DNA from: Gerris lacustris
Lineage: Eukaryota; Arthropoda; Insecta; Hemiptera; Gerridae
Length of the DNA: 64,000 nucleotides
NCBI GenBank assembly: GCA_951217055.1
Contig: OX578276.1
Span: 72,975,644-73,039,643, forward strand
Direction: 5' to 3'
Part shown: in pieces, positions 10,086 through 20,715 of the stretch
Layout of the letters: each line of letters begins with the position of its first letter
How positions within the stretch are numbered: position 1 is the stretch's first letter
The notes under the pieces: generated by a model
Database searches by the model: none
Seen by the model: the letters and a program-made list of their open reading frames with translations, nothing else
What the model was told of the DNA's origin: nothing
Position numbers and translations under genes: made by a program

Positions 10086-12590
10086 TATTAATTGTATAAA
10101 AAAAGATTTGCATCAAATATAGCCAATAATTTAGTTAAAAAAAGAATTAGCCTGATATGAGAAATGATATTACGTAAACTTTTTGGGTACAATGTTAATC
10201 AAAATTAGATTTAGCAAAACAAAAGATATCATCATTTTGACTTACCCTTAACATTTATATTAAACAATTATTTTTGGAAATTGTTAGGAAGTTGTAATAT
10301 TTATATTATTTTTATAGGTGGAATAATTATATGAATTCCTTATTTAGAAAAAAAAAGTATGGAGAATCACATATTATTTGATTTGATTGTAACGGGTCGA
10401 TGATTAGTGATAGGTAAATTGATAAAATTAGACTCGAAGTCAATATTACCCAAAAACTATATTGATTTATATACTAGGAGGCCCGGACACAGAGTGTACC
10501 CTAGTCCTAGTCGGCTCTGTGATCAGCGGGGCTATGAACCCCCCCCCCCCCTTGTTTTATTCTAACATCTTAATGAACGCTCTTAGCTAATTTGCTAATA
10601 TATTTTTAAGGTTTTAAAAGAACAAAAAATTTAAGTAATCATTAAAAAAATTTTTACTTTTAATCGGTCTACTTTTAGGTACACTTTATTTATATTCAAA
10701 AGAAGTACTAAATTTGCTAAATCTATTTTGAGTTTAACATTGGATTCAGTTAAAATATTTACTAAAATATAATTTTAATTTTAGAATGTTTGATGGGAAT
10801 TCCCAAGTTGTCTTACTAAATTTCATAGAAAGTCTAAGCATCTATCTCTCCCTTTCCAAAAACCATGAGATGAATGCTGAAGTTATTTATGTACTTTGAT
10901 GTAATCTTGCCTGAGCATTTCACTGCCAAAAGTTATCGCAACTTTCTATATCAACGCTCAATTTGCTTACATTCCCTCAGGTATTTAGTTGTGTTAATTT
11001 TCTTCATCTTTGAACTCCAAAACTTCCCTCAGAATTGAGTTAAGTAGTACTTTTAAATTGAGATATCTCTATTAAGATGTTGCTTTGAATATAATTTTGC
11101 AATTTTGAACTAAAGAAATAACGATCCTCGTCGTTATAATTTCGTTTTCCAACAAAGGTTTTTTAATTTTTGCAACAATGTTAACAAGTTTATTTTTTAA
11201 AAAATGTACATATTTTAGTTTAATATACTCGATAGAAATTTTAAACAAAGCTAAGATTAACAAGGAAAATTTAATTTTTTTATTGGTCTCATCCGCTAAT
11301 AGTGGATTTTTGTTACACGATAAACATTTGCACACTTCGTATTGATCGAAGTGTTCATCCTGAAAACTATTATTTTTAATGCATTGGTTAGCATTTATTC
11401 TAGAATAAATAGAAGGGCAGAAAGATTACTCTCTAATTTATCATTAGAATTAAAATTTATGGTTAGTCTATTTTTGAGTAGTTTTAAGCTAACTTGTTTC
11501 CATTGTCTCAAAATCAACTAATTCAAAATGCCAGGAACAATTAGTCAAACTCTCAAGTATGAGCAATTCCTGATTCTACACACTTCACTCTACCCTGTTA
11601 TGCGAGATCTATCTATAAGCCACAAGTTTAAATTCCACGAATCCCAATGTACATTTAATCCTCCTATGTGGATCCTTTTTTATTTTTTAACTTTTTCAAT
11701 AAACTTCAATCGCAAGTGAAAAGCCAGTGGCTTGGCCATCGAAAAATGTAATGTGTGCAGCAATGTATATTCTATATTTATATTTTTCAATCTCCAAATC
11801 AAATTCACAACACACACATTATAGGTAATACACCCATTTGAATTAAAGCGTGATTTGTAGAATTGAATCTGTTAAGGTAGGCGGTTACTTCAACGGTTTA
11901 AATGGTAATAATATGTTTGATAATCCTACACAGTTCAAATTCTGGAACCATCCAGGCGCTTATCGCCCTGTTGTTATAACGCAGAATGAGGATCAACAGG
12001 ACTTGAAGATCTACACTGAGTAGTAAGGAGGACATTAATCTCTATTGAGTATTTCATTAAGCTCATTAATTTGGAAATATATTTTTCTGTACCAATTTAG
12101 ATTAGTCATATAGCTGTGGATTGGTTTGTTGTCTAAATCTGTTAAAAATCGTTAATTGTTAATAATTCTAGTAAGCATTTTATTTTATCCCTTTGTTATT
12201 TGATTTATTTTAAAACTATGCAAATCAACATTCTTTTAACTGTGATACTTCTAGAAATAAAATCAGGACTATATTATACATCATTCATTCCATTACTAAG
12301 AATATAATACCCTCAAAGTCTATATTGGAGTCTCTATATACTATTTAATAAATAGCCAATAGAAACTAAGTAATATAGAAATAAATAACAATGCTAAAAA
12401 GAAGGATAAAATAAATGAGAAAATAAACGTAGTCAAAACCAATTAGACTTGGAAGTGATTGAACAATCATCAACCATGATGGTGCCTTAATTTAATTACC
12501 AGACTCTTCTCTCAATACGTCAATTGCACCAGTAAATATTTAATAACTCTAGTTCTGGAAAAAAAATTATAAAATAATAAGTACTCGATT
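10086..12590. other. AT-rich stretch, no gene seen
   Basis: There is a C-run near 10540 and scattered short open frames (for example 11072-11335 minus and 11528-11719 plus) without any recognisable domain. A faint tRNA-like stretch at 11885-11960 was not accepted. Confidence 0.4.
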
Positions 12591-12591
12591 T

Positions 12592-13215
12592 AATGATAAT
12601 TAGTGTGAGGTTTAAGCACCCCAATTAGAAATTAAATCGGTCAACAATTGCGGACGCCATACGAGCTCATAGTCGAAAATTAAAAAAAAAATAAAACAAA
12701 TATAACACTATTTAAGGTAGAACCGATGGAGGTACGACAAATAGTCATAGGACCAAAGTTGTAGATATCTTAAAATCAGTTACCGCTGATGCAATCTGCT
12801 TTTCGATACGACTTACCATTTAGCTGCAATAAGCCTCCAAAAAACTTTAAAGTTGCGTCCGCCATCTTAAATTGTTTAAGGGGTGGTTAACACTTTTTTT
12901 AACTTTTCGGATTTTTCCAGTCGGTTTGGGCCAATTTCCGACCAAACGCAAAACACTGTGAGTCTATAGATGGTCTAGAAGTACCCAAACATTTTGATTA
13001 GCGAGTCTGTGGGTTTTTGTTATGGTGGATCAACCTAATTTTTTTAGGTTATTATTTTTATAAAATTGTTAATAACTTTGGTTCTTCTCAATGTTTTTCG
13101 ATGAAACCAAGCCTAAAATTTGCGCAACATGTTTGCGCTCACCTTGGAAAAAAAAAAATCAATATCGTTTAGCCAGTTTTGCGCCTATAAAGTTTGACTG
13201 GGGCGACAGAAACAC
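12592..13215 (+). repeat. Family W repeat
   Basis: The segment shares long blocks with inverted copies at 46480-46830 (GCGCAAAACTGG, AAACATGTTGCGCAA, GCGAGTCTGTGG/CCACAGACTCGC, TCGGAAATTGGC) and 54215-54520 (GTAACTGATTTTA, TTTGGTCCTATGACT). A short fragment at 59130-59195 shares TTAGTGTGA and AAATCGGTCAA. It has no coding content. The copies cover different, partly overlapping parts, so the family boundaries are uncertain. Confidence 0.65.
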
Positions 13216-13384
13216 ATACACAAATACACACATACACAAAAAAAGTTAGGAAACGAAATGAATAAAATAAAAAAGTATCCAAAAAAAATGTATCCAAAAC
13301 AATTCGTGAGTGTTCTTTACACCTAGTTGGTAAGTGGCTTCCTGTCCTTTTTATATATACTTGGTCACATGTCGTGTTTGTTAA

Positions 13385-13998
13385 AATAGACTGCCAATTG
13401 GTGTGGCACATAGCTTCCTCGCATCCTATCCTCGTACTTTATTGATTTTATGCTTTTGCAAGCCATTATTATTTTATTGGTTTAATTGTTTCCCCCGTTT
13501 TTTTTTAATCTGTCAAAATTGTTTTGATTTATTATACGAATTAAAGTACCAATTTAGCAAAAGTTAAAGAGCGCAGATGGTTCAAATTAATCTGGGGCTA
13601 TCTGCGGGTTACATTCGATGAACTATAAAAGTTTCATTTAATCAGATATGTACTTTTGAAGCTATAGGTGTAAATAAATGTATGTTTGTGCGCATGTGGA
13701 TGAGAAACAAATAGGCGCAGAAGGTTGAAACTTATATGGGACCAACAATGGGATAATTATGACCTACCACCTAAACTTCATTAAAATTGGACGGGCAGTT
13801 TTTAAGATATGTTGGTTCGCAAAAATTGAACGACAGACCGACAGACAGACCGGCAGACAGACATGGAACCAAAAATGTTCTCTGATGTCTGAAACCGATT
13901 TCTGTCTTGGAATGTTTGAAATCGGAAACCTAAATATATTTCTTTCTTCAGAACGATCAAATAGCTTACGTTACCTTCGGTAAGCTCGGAAGCAAAAG
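13385..13998 (+). mobile_element. Family Q copy, tandem unit 1
   Basis: It starts with the terminus AATAGACTGCCAATTGGTG.. and runs about 610 bp through ATCTGTCAAAATTGTTTTG, AATCTGGGGCTATCTGCGG, TATATGGGACCAACAATGGG, a (GACAGACC)n-like tract and CCTTCGGTAAGCTCGGAAGC. Nearly the same sequence follows at 14117-14735. The open frames of about 75 aa in both copies (from ATGACCTACCA..) are parallel only because the DNA is duplicated; they match no family I know. Confidence 0.75.
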
Positions 13999-14116
13999 TA
14001 TGTTAGTCGGTAAGTCTCTTTACCTACATAAGTTAGTGCTGCCCATTATAAGTCGTTCGGTGGTGTCTGTTGTGTCGAGTTAATTTTTTGAAACGAAGTT
14101 CCTTATGCCACGTAAA

Positions 14117-14735
14117 AAAAATAGACTGCCAATTGTTGTGGCACATAGCTTCCTCGCATCCTATCCACGTACTGTATTGGTTTTATGCTTTTTTTTGCAA
14201 ACCATTATTGCCTAATTTGTTTAATTGTTTCCCCGTTTTTTAATCTGTCAAAATAGTTTTAATTTTTTACATGAATAAAAGTATCAATTTAGCAAAAGTT
14301 AAAGAGCGCAGACGGTTCAAATTAATCTTGGGATATCTGCAGGTTACTTTCAATAAACTGTAAAAGTTTCATACAAATCAGATAAGTACTTTTGAAGCTA
14401 TAGGTATAAATAGATGTATGTATGTTCGCATGTGGAAGAGAAACAAATAAGCGCAGAAGGTTGAAACTTATATGGGACCAACAATGGGCTAATTATGACC
14501 TACCATCTAAATTTCATTAAAATCGGACGTGTAGTTTCAAGATATGTTGGTTCGCAAAAATCGAACGACAGACCGACAGACCGACAGACCGACGGACAGA
14601 CACGGAACCAAAAATGTTCCCTGATGTCTGAAACCGATTTCTGTCTTGGAATGTTTGAAATCGGAAACCTAAATATATTTCTTTCTTCAGAACGATCAAA
14701 TAGCATCCGTTACCTTCGGTAAGCTCGGAAGCAAT
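14117..14735 (+). mobile_element. Family Q copy, tandem unit 2
   Basis: This is a second near-identical Q copy in the same orientation, 119 bp after the first. The GACAGACC tract is expanded relative to unit 1. The inverted terminus expected at the far end is not found next to either unit, so both look one-ended. Confidence 0.75.
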
Positions 14736-14744
14736 ACAGCGTCT

Positions 14745-15085
14745 GGAGCCCGAGAGAGAATCGAAAAAAACGACCACCACAAAACCGACCGTCACGAAAT
14801 CGACCAATGACGATTATTTGAGTAAAAAATGACCGATTTAGTTTAAATTTGGTACGTATGTTTATTTTACCAATGCCCAAGACGAGTTCGTTGGACAACG
14901 TTATCCGCCCAAGCGCTTGCGCGCAACGCTCTTGTAAACGTAATCTTCAAATGTAAAATTGGAACTTTAGGACAGGAAAAAAGCTAACATCATCTATTCA
15001 ATGAGACAAACAACTTTTATAAATATATTTTTTTAGTACAGCTAACACCGACACCGCTAAGAAGTGTTCAAGATCGCTAAATTTA
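14745..15085 (+). repeat. Family R arm fragment
   Basis: It contains the R sequence block TGAGTAAAAAATGACCGATT, GACGAGTTCGTTGGACAACG, TTATCCGCCCAAGCG, GCGCGCAACGCTC and CCGACACCGCTA. This order also occurs at 24310-24600, 47150-47420 and in both arms of the 50.5-52.4 kb foldback. It follows directly after a Q copy, as it also does near 24300. Confidence 0.7.
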
Positions 15086-15896
15086 TTACAGTGGACAATT
15101 TATTACAGTACTAGTTTGTGTTTTGTCGGGTGATTTGATGATGCATGTATTGTGTGATCGGTTGCTGTAGATTTCCTAAAGATTTTGTAAGTGAGTTGTT
15201 TATCGTCTGTCCGTGATTCGGTTAAGTCCATGAAGTTGAGTTGTCCGTCCGTTTCGTTTTCTAAAGTGAATTTAATTATTACAATTAACTATTTCCTAGA
15301 TAAGATAATTACTTTCCTAATTTTATATTTCACGTATTGGTTTTCCAGTCCCTCCCAATCTTAAAATCGTGTTCGATAAATATTTTGGAATTATTTATGT
15401 CACTGCTAAAATAATGATATCACGTCTGAGTAAGGTACTTTGAGTTTTAGTACCAAAAGAGGTAGGTACTCCTGGCGTCGCAAAACTGACCCGGCTTCTT
15501 ATGAATCATTAAACTACTGTTTTCTGGAACATCTCCAACGAAACGTGCCGTCAACATCAACAAACAAAAATTCTGGCTTTTCTCCTTAAATTATTTATTT
15601 AGTGTAAAATCTATTCCTATTATGCAGTGGGGTGACCTAAATATTCAAGGTGCTGCTTGACCAATATTCCTTACGACCATTGTACATGTTTAAAAAACGA
15701 TATACACATTCCATTATATACATATTATTCATGCTTGGGAATGCAAGAAGGGAATTACAATTAAAATAATGTATAGAGTCTATCATTAAATGCTACTAAC
15801 TGCTACTGTAGAGTAACAGATTAATGCTTGTAAAAGATCGTTACTCTTCCTTTCTTGTTATGTAAATAGAAGTTTGAAATGAACTCTCTTATTACC
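15086..15896. other. AT-rich stretch, no feature seen
   Basis: I see no recognisable repeat or coding trace between the R fragment and the LTR element. Confidence 0.4.
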
Positions 15897-15901
15897 CCGA
15901 T
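15897..15901. repeat. Target-site duplication, left (CCGAT)
   Basis: The five bases CCGAT precede the 5' LTR and recur at 20711-20715 directly after the 3' LTR. A 5-bp duplication is normal for gypsy-type integrases. Confidence 0.9.
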
Positions 15902-15998
15902 TGTCATAAGATGACATATTGTCAAAATATTTCATAATTGTATTTTAATATATTTTCATAAATAATTTTATATCTTGATCTAGTTCATTGATCTTACA
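15902..15998 (+). repeat. 5' LTR (97 bp)
   Basis: It begins TGTCATAAGATGACA and ends ATCTTACA. It aligns without gaps to 20614-20710 with 6 differences. TG..CA ends are canonical. Confidence 0.93.
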
Positions 15999-16000
15999 TT

Positions 16001-16018
16001 TGGCGCTGCGGACAAAAG
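16001..16018 (+). other. Primer binding site
   Basis: TGGCGCTGCGGACAAAAG starts two bases after the LTR. The TGG start is the complement of a tRNA CCA end. The exact tRNA is not assigned. Confidence 0.75.
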
Positions 16019-16027
16019 ATTTTAATA

Positions 16028-16517
16028 AAATGGCTGGAAGAAGAAATCACCAAGATTCAGAGACAGAATCAAAATTATATAAGAACTTTTAATTTGCACA
16101 GTTTTGACCCTGAAGAAGAATTGTGGAAAATTATCAAGAAAGATTTGAAATTGAATTAAGAGTGTGCAATATCAGAGATGAAGGAATGAGAAGAGACTTA
16201 CTACTATCAAGAATTGGGGCGAAAGCATTTAAGATCGTATCTGATCATTTTAACCCGAATAGAGTAAGTGATCAACAATATAATACTATTTTAAATATAT
16301 TACAGAGATACTATGTAAAAAAATATTGCACCCTAGGTGAAAGGGTTACATTCAGTAAAAGATTTAGACAAGATGATGAATCCGTTTCCCAATATATGAA
16401 TAATTTAAGATCGTTAGCTGGGAAATGTAATTTTGGAACATCATTAGAAGAGAGGCTCCGTGATCAACCAATATTGGGTATCAATAATCAATCGTGGCAA
16501 AAAGAACTTTTACGCCT
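16028..16517 (+). pseudogene. gag: gag, N-terminal and central part (broken)
   Basis: An ATG at 16028 opens a short frame ending at a stop near 16090. The gag-like frame then resumes at about 16123 and runs to about 16517, so there is at least one frame break between them. The resumed frame has the usual capsid-region look of Mag-type gag: RDLLLSRIGAKAFKIV, then YYVKK, FSKRFRQ.ESVSQYMNNLR, CNFG, LRDQPILGI and WQKELLRL. The CCHC part is not downstream as expected but lies inverted at 16540-17136. Gag coats the retroelement RNA in cytoplasmic particles; here it is non-functional. Confidence 0.8.
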
Positions 16518-16527
16518 GCCCATAGGT

Positions 16528-16539
16528 ATGGGCGCCCAT
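16528..16539. repeat. Palindrome at left inversion breakpoint
   Basis: The 12-bp perfect palindrome ATGGGCGCCCAT lies at the junction of forward gag and the inverted segment. The same 12 bases lie at 17833-17844 at the other junction. Confidence 0.9.
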
Positions 16540-17136
16540 GGTATAAGCTATTAAATTAGGACCCGGTTCTAAAACAGGTGAACCTATTTGTACCTATGTA
16601 GCTTTACTTATAACAGATTCAGTTGCTCCAGGGTCGTAAAGCATATCAATATTTTTATTATTAATTTTAACGGTTAACATAACTTTATTACCTGAATTAA
16701 TAGCTCTAACAGCTTCATCACTGTTATAAGAATCACTAGATGAAGACCTCAACTTAAATGATTTCGTATCAAGTTTATTTCTATTTGTTGGTCCTTTATT
16801 TTCCACTATTACTGCTTTTCCTTTTTGGAGACATACTTTTGCAAAGTGCTCAGCACCGTAACACAAACTGCATTTCTTCCCTTGTGCTGGGCATGCTTCA
16901 TTTGAACGATGAAATTTTGAACCGCATTTGAAACAGTGTTTACCTCTTATTAATGTAATTGGTTTAAATTTCCAGTTTTCTGTTGAATTGTTATTTACTC
17001 TGTTAATTCCTGGGGAATTATAAATATTAATCTTATTTTGAGTTTCTTCAGCTCTTTCTATGTTCATAACTGAAGATTCAACTTGTACTAGAGTTGAAGT
17101 TGTTTCTGGGTGTAAGCGTAAAAGTTCTTTTTGCCA
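16540..17136 (-). pseudogene. Inverted gag-end and protease segment
   Basis: On the minus strand this reads the missing gag C-terminus and protease. Two zinc knuckles are visible, CFKCGSKFHRSNEAC (one residue longer than CX2CX4HX4C) and CSLCYGAEHFAKVC. The protease active site follows as LYDPGATESVIS; Gly-Ala is kept, but the usual T or S after Asp is Pro. An in-frame stop follows at about 16594. Logical continuity with gag (16495-16515 shares 21 bp with inverted 17116-17136) and with pol at 17846 shows that a piece of the element was flipped in place. The retained open frame is 157 codons (17067-16594). Confidence 0.88.
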
Positions 17137-17832
17137 ATTTATTTATTTTTTTGACGCGCCATATCTCGGAATGTATTATATGTGGAGAGCTACGCAGTTG
17201 GGCTAAATTTTCTTCAGTTTTTCACGTATAACGCAGCTGGCACAGGTTTTTTAAAGATGCAAACTTAGTATCACACCACCCTAACTGGTCCGAACAACAT
17301 ATCGAAAAAATAAATAAAAAATATAAATGTACTTAACGTCTTTTACACCGATATGAATTGGATTAAAATTGTCATTTTGTCCTATATAGATACGCTAAAT
17401 AAATATTTTTCTTTTAACATTTGTCACTATCTAATTTTCATAATAACTTTATGCAGACTATAGCTTTATCCGTTCTTGCTCAGTAGTAAAGAATCAAACT
17501 CCACTTAATTAAATTTTAAAAATTCAAATGATATTTTAAGAATATATTTTGACCTACCAAGCTGAACAGGAAGTTCGATTTTTAGGGCCCCAAATCACAT
17601 TTTTCATAGGCTAAAATCTACAAAATTAAAAAAAATGGGAGCCAAAAAAACCTTGTACCCCCCCCCCCCCCGTTGTAGTTCCCCTCCCCCGGCAGTGACC
17701 CCTCTCCACCTGTGGTTCCCCCCCCCCTCCACCGGTGGTTCCCCCCTCCTCCACCAGGCCCCCCCCACCCTCCACTGGAGGTGCATCACTCCCCCTCGCT
17801 GATGGCGGTGGCCCCCCCCTACAAAAATTCAT
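17137..17832. other. Foreign insert with C-rich tandem
   Basis: These 696 bp do not fit the element. 17145-17600 is AT-rich and unrecognised. 17655-17825 is very C-rich, with C-runs up to 14 and repeated CTCCACCGGTGGTTCCCC-like units. It separates the inverted segment from forward pol and was probably captured during the rearrangement. Any reading frame crossing it into pol (for example from 17735) has a false N-terminus. Confidence 0.75.
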
Positions 17833-17844
17833 ATGGGCGCCCAT
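17833..17844. repeat. Palindrome at right inversion breakpoint
   Basis: The second ATGGGCGCCCAT copy is followed by GGCTTATAC, which overlaps the end of the inverted protease segment (TAGCTTATAC on its minus strand). Confidence 0.9.
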
Positions 17845-17845
17845 G

Positions 17846-18560
17846 GCTTATACAGGTGTACCTTTAGATACTTTAGGAAAAACTACTGTTAAGGTTGAAG
17901 CTTTTGGACAAATATTAAGATTACTTTTAATCGTTGCAAGGAAACATGATGTTCCATTATTTGGGTTAAAGTGGGTGTTGAAATTCAAGTTACCCTTATC
18001 AAAAGGAGCACGTGTCTGTAATATAAAAATCAATCAGGAAAAATACATTGATACTAGTTCTACGGAGGTTAACAAAATACTAGTGAAATTTGACACAAAG
18101 CAGTTGTTCATCTTTAAAAAAAATGCGCAACCAAAACTTTTTAAACCTATACCTGTTCCTTTTGCATTTAAATTAGGGGTGGAGGAGGAACTAAATAGAT
18201 TAGTTAAAGAAGGCGTAATAGAACCTATTGATTCAAGTACAACTCCAATTGAGTGGGCTGCACCCATAGTTATAGTCGTTAAACCCACTGAGAAAATTAG
18301 AATATGTGGTGACTTTAAAGTAGGCTTAAATAAATACATATATTGCGATCATCATCCTATGCCTAGGTTTGAAGAAATCATGGTTAAGTTACAAGGAGGA
18401 GAATCATTTTCTAGTATTGATTTGAGAGACGCTTATTTACAATTAGAAGTTGAGGAAAATTCAAAGAAGTTCTTAGTTGTAGCAACACATGCCGGCTATT
18501 TTCGTTATCGCCGTTTACCCTTTGGAGTTATTTTCGCCCCTACATTATTCCAAAATAACT
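17846..18560 (+). pseudogene. pol: pol: linker and reverse transcriptase, first part
   Basis: The frame carries the stretch before RT and the first RT motifs. These include PVPFAFKLGVEEELNRLVKEG, IEWAAPIVIVVKP, RICGDFKVGLNK and motif A, SFSSIDLRDAYLQL, with its catalytic Asp at about 18419. FRYRRLPFGVIFAPTLFQ follows. At about 18550-18562 the frame breaks, and the RT continues in another frame from about 18560. The gene product would copy element RNA into DNA. The frameshift disables it. Confidence 0.9.
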
Positions 18561-19214
18561 ATGGACCAAATCGTAGCTGGAATGGACGGGGTTGCTTGTT
18601 ACCTTGATGATGTTATAGTAACTGGTAAAACAAAAGAGGAACATTTAAATCGTTTAGAAATTATATTAACAAAATTTTCTAAAATAGGAATTCATATTAA
18701 TAGAGAAAAATGCAGTTTTTTAAATAAATCAGTTAAATATTTAGGACATCGTCTAGACAAAGATGGAGTTTACCCCACAGATGAAAGACTTAAAGCAATC
18801 AAATTAATGCCACTTCCTAAAAATACACGGGAATTACGTGCGTTTCTTGGCTCTGTTAATTATTATCAGAAATTTATTGCTAATCTACAATGCTTATCCT
18901 CCCCATTACATAGGTTTTTAAAAAAGGGAAATAAATGGGACTGGGCAGAATCTGATACAAATATAGTAAACAAATTAAAAGAGTCGTTAACATCATCAGA
19001 TTGTCTTGTCCATTATAATCCAGATATACCTTTAATTGTATCTTCAGATGCGAGTGAATGTGGGATAGGAGTGGTATTATTTCATAAATTTAATGACGGG
19101 GTAGAAAAACCCATAGCTTATGCTTCTAGGTCATTAACAAAAGCTGAGAAGCGGTACTCAGTTATAGATAAAGAGGCTCTAGGAATAATTTTTGCTGTCA
19201 CTAAATTTCATTAA
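18560..19214 (+). pseudogene. pol: pol: reverse transcriptase end and RNase H start
   Basis: It continues RT in a shifted frame with the catalytic YLDD motif at 18600-18611, then VIVTGKTKEEHLNRL, REKCSF, YLGHRLDKDGV and the LPKNTRELRAFLGSVNYYQK thumb/connection region. RNase H begins with LIVSSDASECGIGVVL and reaches KEALGIIFAVTKFH. A TAA at 19212-19214 stops the frame where related elements usually read on, so it is probably a point mutation. Confidence 0.92.
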
Positions 19215-19631
19215 TATTTATATGGGCATCCGTTTATACTAAGGACAGATCATAAACCGTTTGTACGGTTATTTGGGGAAAATTCTGAAATACCTAAAAT
19301 GACTGCCAACAGAATTACGGGATGGGCTTTAACTTTGAGTGCGTATTCGTATCAAGTTGAACATGTGAAGAGTCCAGATAATGCAACTGCAGATTTATTG
19401 TCAAGATTGCCAATCATAAATGAACAGGTAATAAAACCACTGGACGATAAGTATGGAAAACGAATTTTAAGGTTAAGAACAGATGAACTTGCTATATCTC
19501 GACATACGTTACAACAAGAAACTTCGAAAGACAAACAGTTACAGATAACTATTTCTTATCTTGAAAATGGATGGCCTGATAAGAAAGATATACCAAAAGA
19601 TTTAAATATTTTTTTTGATAAGAGGTTATAA
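19215..19631 (+). pseudogene. pol: pol: RNase H end
   Basis: It continues in the same frame after the stop. FILRTDHKPFVRLFG carries the RNase H Asp, followed by RITGWALTLSAYSYQVEHV, then DNATADLLSRLP, the usual end of the domain. About 60 residues of linker follow. A second in-frame stop is at 19629-19631. Confidence 0.9.
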
Positions 19632-19964
19632 ATCTCTTTTGAATCTAAAATACTTACATGGAAAGGAAGAATAGTCGTACCTAAAGTATTAAGGAAAAAC
19701 ATACTAAACATGTTACATGAAGGTCATCCTGGAGTTGCAGCTATGAGATCTGTAGCTAGATTCCATGTATGGTGGCCTAATATAGACGACGACATAGATC
19801 AAACTGTCAAGCAATGCAACCATTGTCAAGAGAACAGGCCAGGAGATCCGGATGTTCCACTGTTATCATGGACTGTACCAGTGGAACCCTGGACTAGAGT
19901 GCACGTAGACTTTGCAGGACCTTATGAAGGGCTTTACTGGTTTGTTCTTGTGGATACGACATAA
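19632..19964 (+). pseudogene. pol: pol: integrase zinc finger and core start
   Basis: After the stop the frame continues through KILTWKGRIVVP into the HHCC zinc-binding domain (HEGHPG..FHVWWP..CNHCQ). The integrase core begins with WTRVHVDFAGP, whose Asp is the first DDE residue. A third stop lies at 19962-19964, after the FVLVDTT segment. Confidence 0.92.
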
Positions 19965-20621
19965 AAATGGTTAGAAGTTGTCCCACTTCACAAAATTACT
20001 TCTCACAAAACAATTTCAACGTTACAAAATATTTTTGCTCGATTTGGGTTCCCAAAGTTAATAGTCTCAGACAATGGACCTCAATTTACATCAGAACAGT
20101 TTAAAACTTTTTGTAGTTGTGTTGGAATCAAGCATGTAAGAATATCACCTTATCATCCTAGGAGCAATGGCCTGTCAGAACGAGCTGTTCAGACGTTTGA
20201 AAAGAGGTTCAAAGCATCTAGACAAGAAGGCCAAGATACAGACACAAGATTACATAAATTCCTTTTAAATTACAGAACTACACCTCACAAGACGACAGGA
20301 CGAACTCCAGCTGAACTCTTATTAGGGCGGCAGTTGCGAACGAAATTAACGTAACTGAAACCAGACTTTAGTCAGGAAATCGAAGTTGCTCTTGCTAAGC
20401 AAAAGAAATACCATGACCCAGGGATGAAGTCTAAAAAGTTCAGGGAAGGAGAGAAGGTTTGGGTGCGAAACCCTGATAAAACTGGATATTCTGCTGGAGA
20501 AGTAATAAAGGTTACACGGCCATTATCATATCTAGTACTTTTAAATGGCAGGCAACAGCGTCGACACGCGTCGCAGTTGAGATCCAGAGAAGAGCCCCTG
20601 GGAGGGGGAGGTATGTCGTAA
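19965..20621 (+). pseudogene. pol: pol: integrase core end and C-terminal domain
   Basis: The frame continues with LEVVPLHKITSHKTI, then IVSDNGPQFTSEQF (second catalytic Asp) and ISPYHPRSNGLSERAVQ (catalytic Glu). A fourth stop occurs at 20352-20354. The C-terminal part FREGEKVWVRNP, then GEVIKVTRPLSYLV and RRHASQLRSR, resembles the end of Mag-type integrases. The frame runs up to the purine tract and into the first bases of the LTR. Confidence 0.9.
20600..20613 (+). other. Polypurine tract
   Basis: GGGAGGGGGAGGTA lies immediately before the 3' LTR. It is the expected plus-strand primer for reverse transcription. Confidence 0.88.
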
Positions 20622-20710
20622 GATGACACATTATCAAAATATTTCATAATTGTATTTTTATATATTTTCATAAATCATTTTATATCTTGATCTAGTTCAT
20701 TTATCTTACA
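20614..20710 (+). repeat. 3' LTR (97 bp)
   Basis: It begins TGTCGTAAGATGACACAT and ends TTATCTTACA. It differs from the 5' LTR at six sites (about 94% identity), so the insertion is not very recent. Confidence 0.93.
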
Positions 20711-20715
20711 CCGAT
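20711..20715. repeat. Target-site duplication, right (CCGAT)
   Basis: It exactly matches 15897-15901. Confidence 0.9.

Larger units (their letters stand above)
15902..20710 (+). mobile_element. Ty3/gypsy (Mag-like) LTR retrotransposon, dead
   Basis: This is a complete insertion: 97-bp LTRs, a primer binding site, gag, protease, reverse transcriptase, RNase H, integrase, a purine tract and a 5-bp target duplication. Very short LTRs and the protein features fit the Mag branch (I recall Bombyx mag having LTRs under 100 bp). Without the roughly 700-bp foreign insert the element would be about 4.1 kb. It cannot be active: gag is broken, the gag-end/protease part is inverted, pol has one frameshift and at least four in-frame stops, and the LTRs differ at 6 of 97 sites. 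Confidence 0.93.

Noticed and set aside
11885..11960. Possible tRNA-derived SINE (GTTCAAATTC word)
   Set aside because: No acceptable A box, acceptor or anticodon stem can be formed, and no second copy was seen.
17735..17845. N-terminal extension of the pol frame, Pro-rich
   Set aside because: It comes from the C-rich foreign insert, not from the element. Real pol similarity starts at about 17846.
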